Shown here piece by piece: positions 6,801 through 8,077 of a DNA stretch of 8,077 bases. Positions within the stretch are counted from its first letter, which is position 1. Every line of letters starts with the position of its first letter. Source of the DNA: Bacteroides sp. (GTDB taxonomy: Bacteria > Bacteroidota > Bacteroidia > Bacteroidales > Bacteroidaceae); the NCBI GenBank assembly GCA_019412865.1, contig DXOJ01000273.1, positions 1 through 8,077 on the forward strand. Direction: 5' to 3'. A model generated the notes under the pieces. It made no database searches, was not told the origin of the DNA, and saw nothing but the letters and a program-made list of their open reading frames with translations. A program made the position numbers and the translations under genes.

Positions 6801-7964
6801 ATGAATGAACATACTGACAATATAAATAATACAGAAGAATCTGTAAAGAAGGCACTCGACATCATGGAGAGTCCGGCGGAAATAAGTGACAAGCAATTAC
6901 AAGAATTGCTTGAAGATGAAGAATGTCTGCAAGCTTGCCGTGATATAATGGACAGTAGCCTTTTCTTGCAACAAAAAGGCGGAGCGGAACTGCCGGACAT
7001 AGAAGCGGAATTAGAACGGTTCAAAAAGAGGAAAGCCGCGTCGCGCATGCGTTCTATCCTGTGGAAGACCGGAATCAGCATTGCCGCCATGGTTGCCATT
7101 CTCTTCGGAAGCTATTATTTCATAAACATCCTGACAACGCCTTCCGTCGAACCTATAACAGTATTCACCGCCGATACGGCTCCCCAGCACATCATTCTTC
7201 AAAAAGATAATGGAGAAAAAATCATGTTGGACGAACCGATAGCAAACAATCAGATTCCACATAGAGCGGCAACTGCAAAATCTGAAAAGAAAGAATTAGA
7301 TTACAGGCAAGTCATCTCGAAAACAACGCAGACGCATGTGCTTACCGTCCCCCGAGGTGAAAGTTTCAAGGTCGTACTGTGTGACGGAACAGAAGTATGG
7401 CTCAATGCCAACAGCAACTTTGTCTATCCCACAGCCTTTGTAGGTAAAGAACGGGTTGTCACTTTAGAAGGAGAAGCTTACTTTAAAGTAACCAAAGATC
7501 CCAACCGCCCCTTTATTGTAAAAACCCAAACTGTGCAAACCAGGGTTCTTGGCACTGAGTTCAATATTCGCAGTTATTCTCCCGAAGATACCCACGTAGT
7601 ACTTATCAATGGAAAAGTGGAAGTCAGCAATACTCGGGGAGGTTCTTATACCAGGCTTTATCCGGGAGAAGACGCCCACCTGCAATCTGACGGCAACTTT
7701 GTACTCACCGAAGTGGACCTAGACTCTTATGTCTATTGGAAAGACGGGTATTTCTACTTTGATGACATCACATTAAAAGACATTATGCAAAACCTGGGAC
7801 GCTGGTATAATGTAAATATCGAATTCAGAAATAAAGAAGCAATGAGCTATAAGATGCATTTCGTTTCTGACCGTTCCAAAAACTTGGAACACACTATTTC
7901 ATTACTTAACAGAATGAAAAAAGTAACGGTAACCTTGCAGGGCAACACGCTTACCATAGACTAA
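6801..7964 (+). CDS. FecR-family anti-sigma factor (membrane-spanning)
   Basis: A 387-residue inner-membrane anti-sigma factor that would hold the upstream ECF sigma inactive and release it when a TonB-dependent receptor binds its ligand. Its layout is a cytoplasmic N-terminal region rich in acidic and charged residues (1-88), one membrane span (about 90-111, SIAAMVAILFGSYYFINIL), a linker, the periplasmic FecR domain (about 178-280) and a C-terminal DUF4974/STN-like domain (about 315-387). FecR-domain hallmarks are VPRGESFKV, LCDGTEVWLNA, VTLEGEAYFKV and LGTEFNI. DUF4974 hallmarks are YFDDITLKDIMQNLGRWYNV and the final LQGNTLTID. The Gly-Thr in LGTEF (about 251-252) lies in the domain that self-cleaves at a Gly-Thr bond in Pseudomonas FoxR-type proteins; cleavage here is inference. 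The ATG at 6801 is chosen over the adjoining GTG at 6798. The length is typical and no frameshift is seen. Confidence 0.92.
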   Translation: MNEHTDNINNTEESVKKALDIMESPAEISDKQLQELLEDEECLQACRDIMDSSLFLQQKGGAELPDIEAELERFKKRKAASRMRSILWKTGISIAAMVAILFGSYYFINILTTPSVEPITVFTADTAPQHIILQKDNGEKIMLDEPIANNQIPHRAATAKSEKKELDYRQVISKTTQTHVLTVPRGESFKVVLCDGTEVWLNANSNFVYPTAFVGKERVVTLEGEAYFKVTKDPNRPFIVKTQTVQTRVLGTEFNIRSYSPEDTHVVLINGKVEVSNTRGGSYTRLYPGEDAHLQSDGNFVLTEVDLDSYVYWKDGYFYFDDITLKDIMQNLGRWYNVNIEFRNKEAMSYKMHFVSDRSKNLEHTISLLNRMKKVTVTLQGNTLTID

Positions 7965-7968
7965 TATA

Positions 7969-8001
7969 TTCTTGCATAAGTATAACAAAATCATGCAAGA
8001 A
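7969..8001 (+). other. 9-bp perfect hairpin downstream of the FecR gene
   Basis: TTCTTGCAT (7969-7977) pairs perfectly with ATGCAAGAA (7993-8001) around a 15-base loop, starting 5 bases after the FecR stop codon. No T-run follows on the plus strand, so it is a weak terminator candidate. It could instead mark an mRNA 3' end or be an attenuating leader structure ahead of the next gene. Confidence 0.5.
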
Positions 8002-8042
8002 ACAACAAATTATCACTTTTATTAAAAAATAATTCGCAAAAA

Positions 8043-8073
8043 GGGTATCCATTTTTTCGGTTCATACGCACTA
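8043..8073 (+). promoter_or_regulatory. Candidate ECF-sigma promoter for the gene right of the window
   Basis: GGGTATCC at 8043-8050 and ACGCACTA at 8066-8073 are separated by 15 bases. This is compatible with a -35/-10 pair of ECF type, a G-rich -35 element and a CG-containing -10 element. No TAnnTTTG box is present in this gap. The position, after the anti-sigma gene and where a SusC-type receptor would normally start, fits an auto-regulated target. The call is pattern-based and tentative. Confidence 0.35.
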
Positions 8074-8077
8074 GTAT

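Noticed and set aside
1..8077. tRNA genes, CRISPR arrays, insertion sequences or prophage parts
   Set aside because: No cloverleaf-like segment, regularly spaced repeat, transposase or terminal inverted repeat was seen on either strand.

Overview
The window looks like a chromosomal segment of a Bacteroides-type gut bacterium (order Bacteroidales; species not determinable from sequence alone). The evidence is the AT-leaning composition, start regions without clear Shine-Dalgarno sequences, TAnnTTTG-type -7 promoter boxes instead of TATAAT boxes, and the ECF sigma factor/FecR anti-sigma pair typical of the phylum. No RNA genes, insertion sequences, CRISPR arrays or phage genes were seen, and no gene-free stretch exceeds about 150 bases.

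Left part (1-2917): after a rho-independent terminator belonging to a rightward gene outside the window, three leftward genes form an apparent operon. In transcription order they are a U32-family iron-sulfur protein related to the TrhP/RlhA/UbiU group, a hotdog-fold acyl-CoA thioesterase, and dprA, whose start overlaps the thioesterase stop by 4 bp. A good -7 box for this operon lies at 2961-2968. Facing the other way, and nearly back to back with it, is a second -7 box that would drive a DusB-type tRNA dihydrouridine synthase (3042-4037). Two likely RNA-modification genes therefore share one compact divergent promoter region.

Middle part (4038-6089): dusB converges on a two-gene leftward operon, with an 11-bp perfect hairpin between them. 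The operon is an extended-SDR NAD(P)-dependent epimerase/dehydratase-like protein followed, with a 10-bp overlap, by a multi-pass PAP2-superfamily membrane protein. The latter resembles the Aur1-like inositolphosphotransferase branch (PSSH and HYVID motifs). The pair is the least understood part of the window and a candidate for membrane-lipid, possibly sphingolipid, head-group metabolism.

Right part (6131-8077): an ECF sigma factor and a FecR-family anti-sigma factor run rightward. This arrangement normally controls a downstream SusC/SusD-type outer-membrane nutrient uptake locus, which would start just past the window. The last 110 bases hold a 9-bp perfect hairpin and a GGGTA...CGCA arrangement that may be the promoter recognised by this sigma factor. 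Promoter-like sequences suggest that the sigma gene begins at a GTG at 6242 rather than at the ATG at 6131. If so, the hydrophobic N-terminal extension is an artefact of translating the intergenic region.
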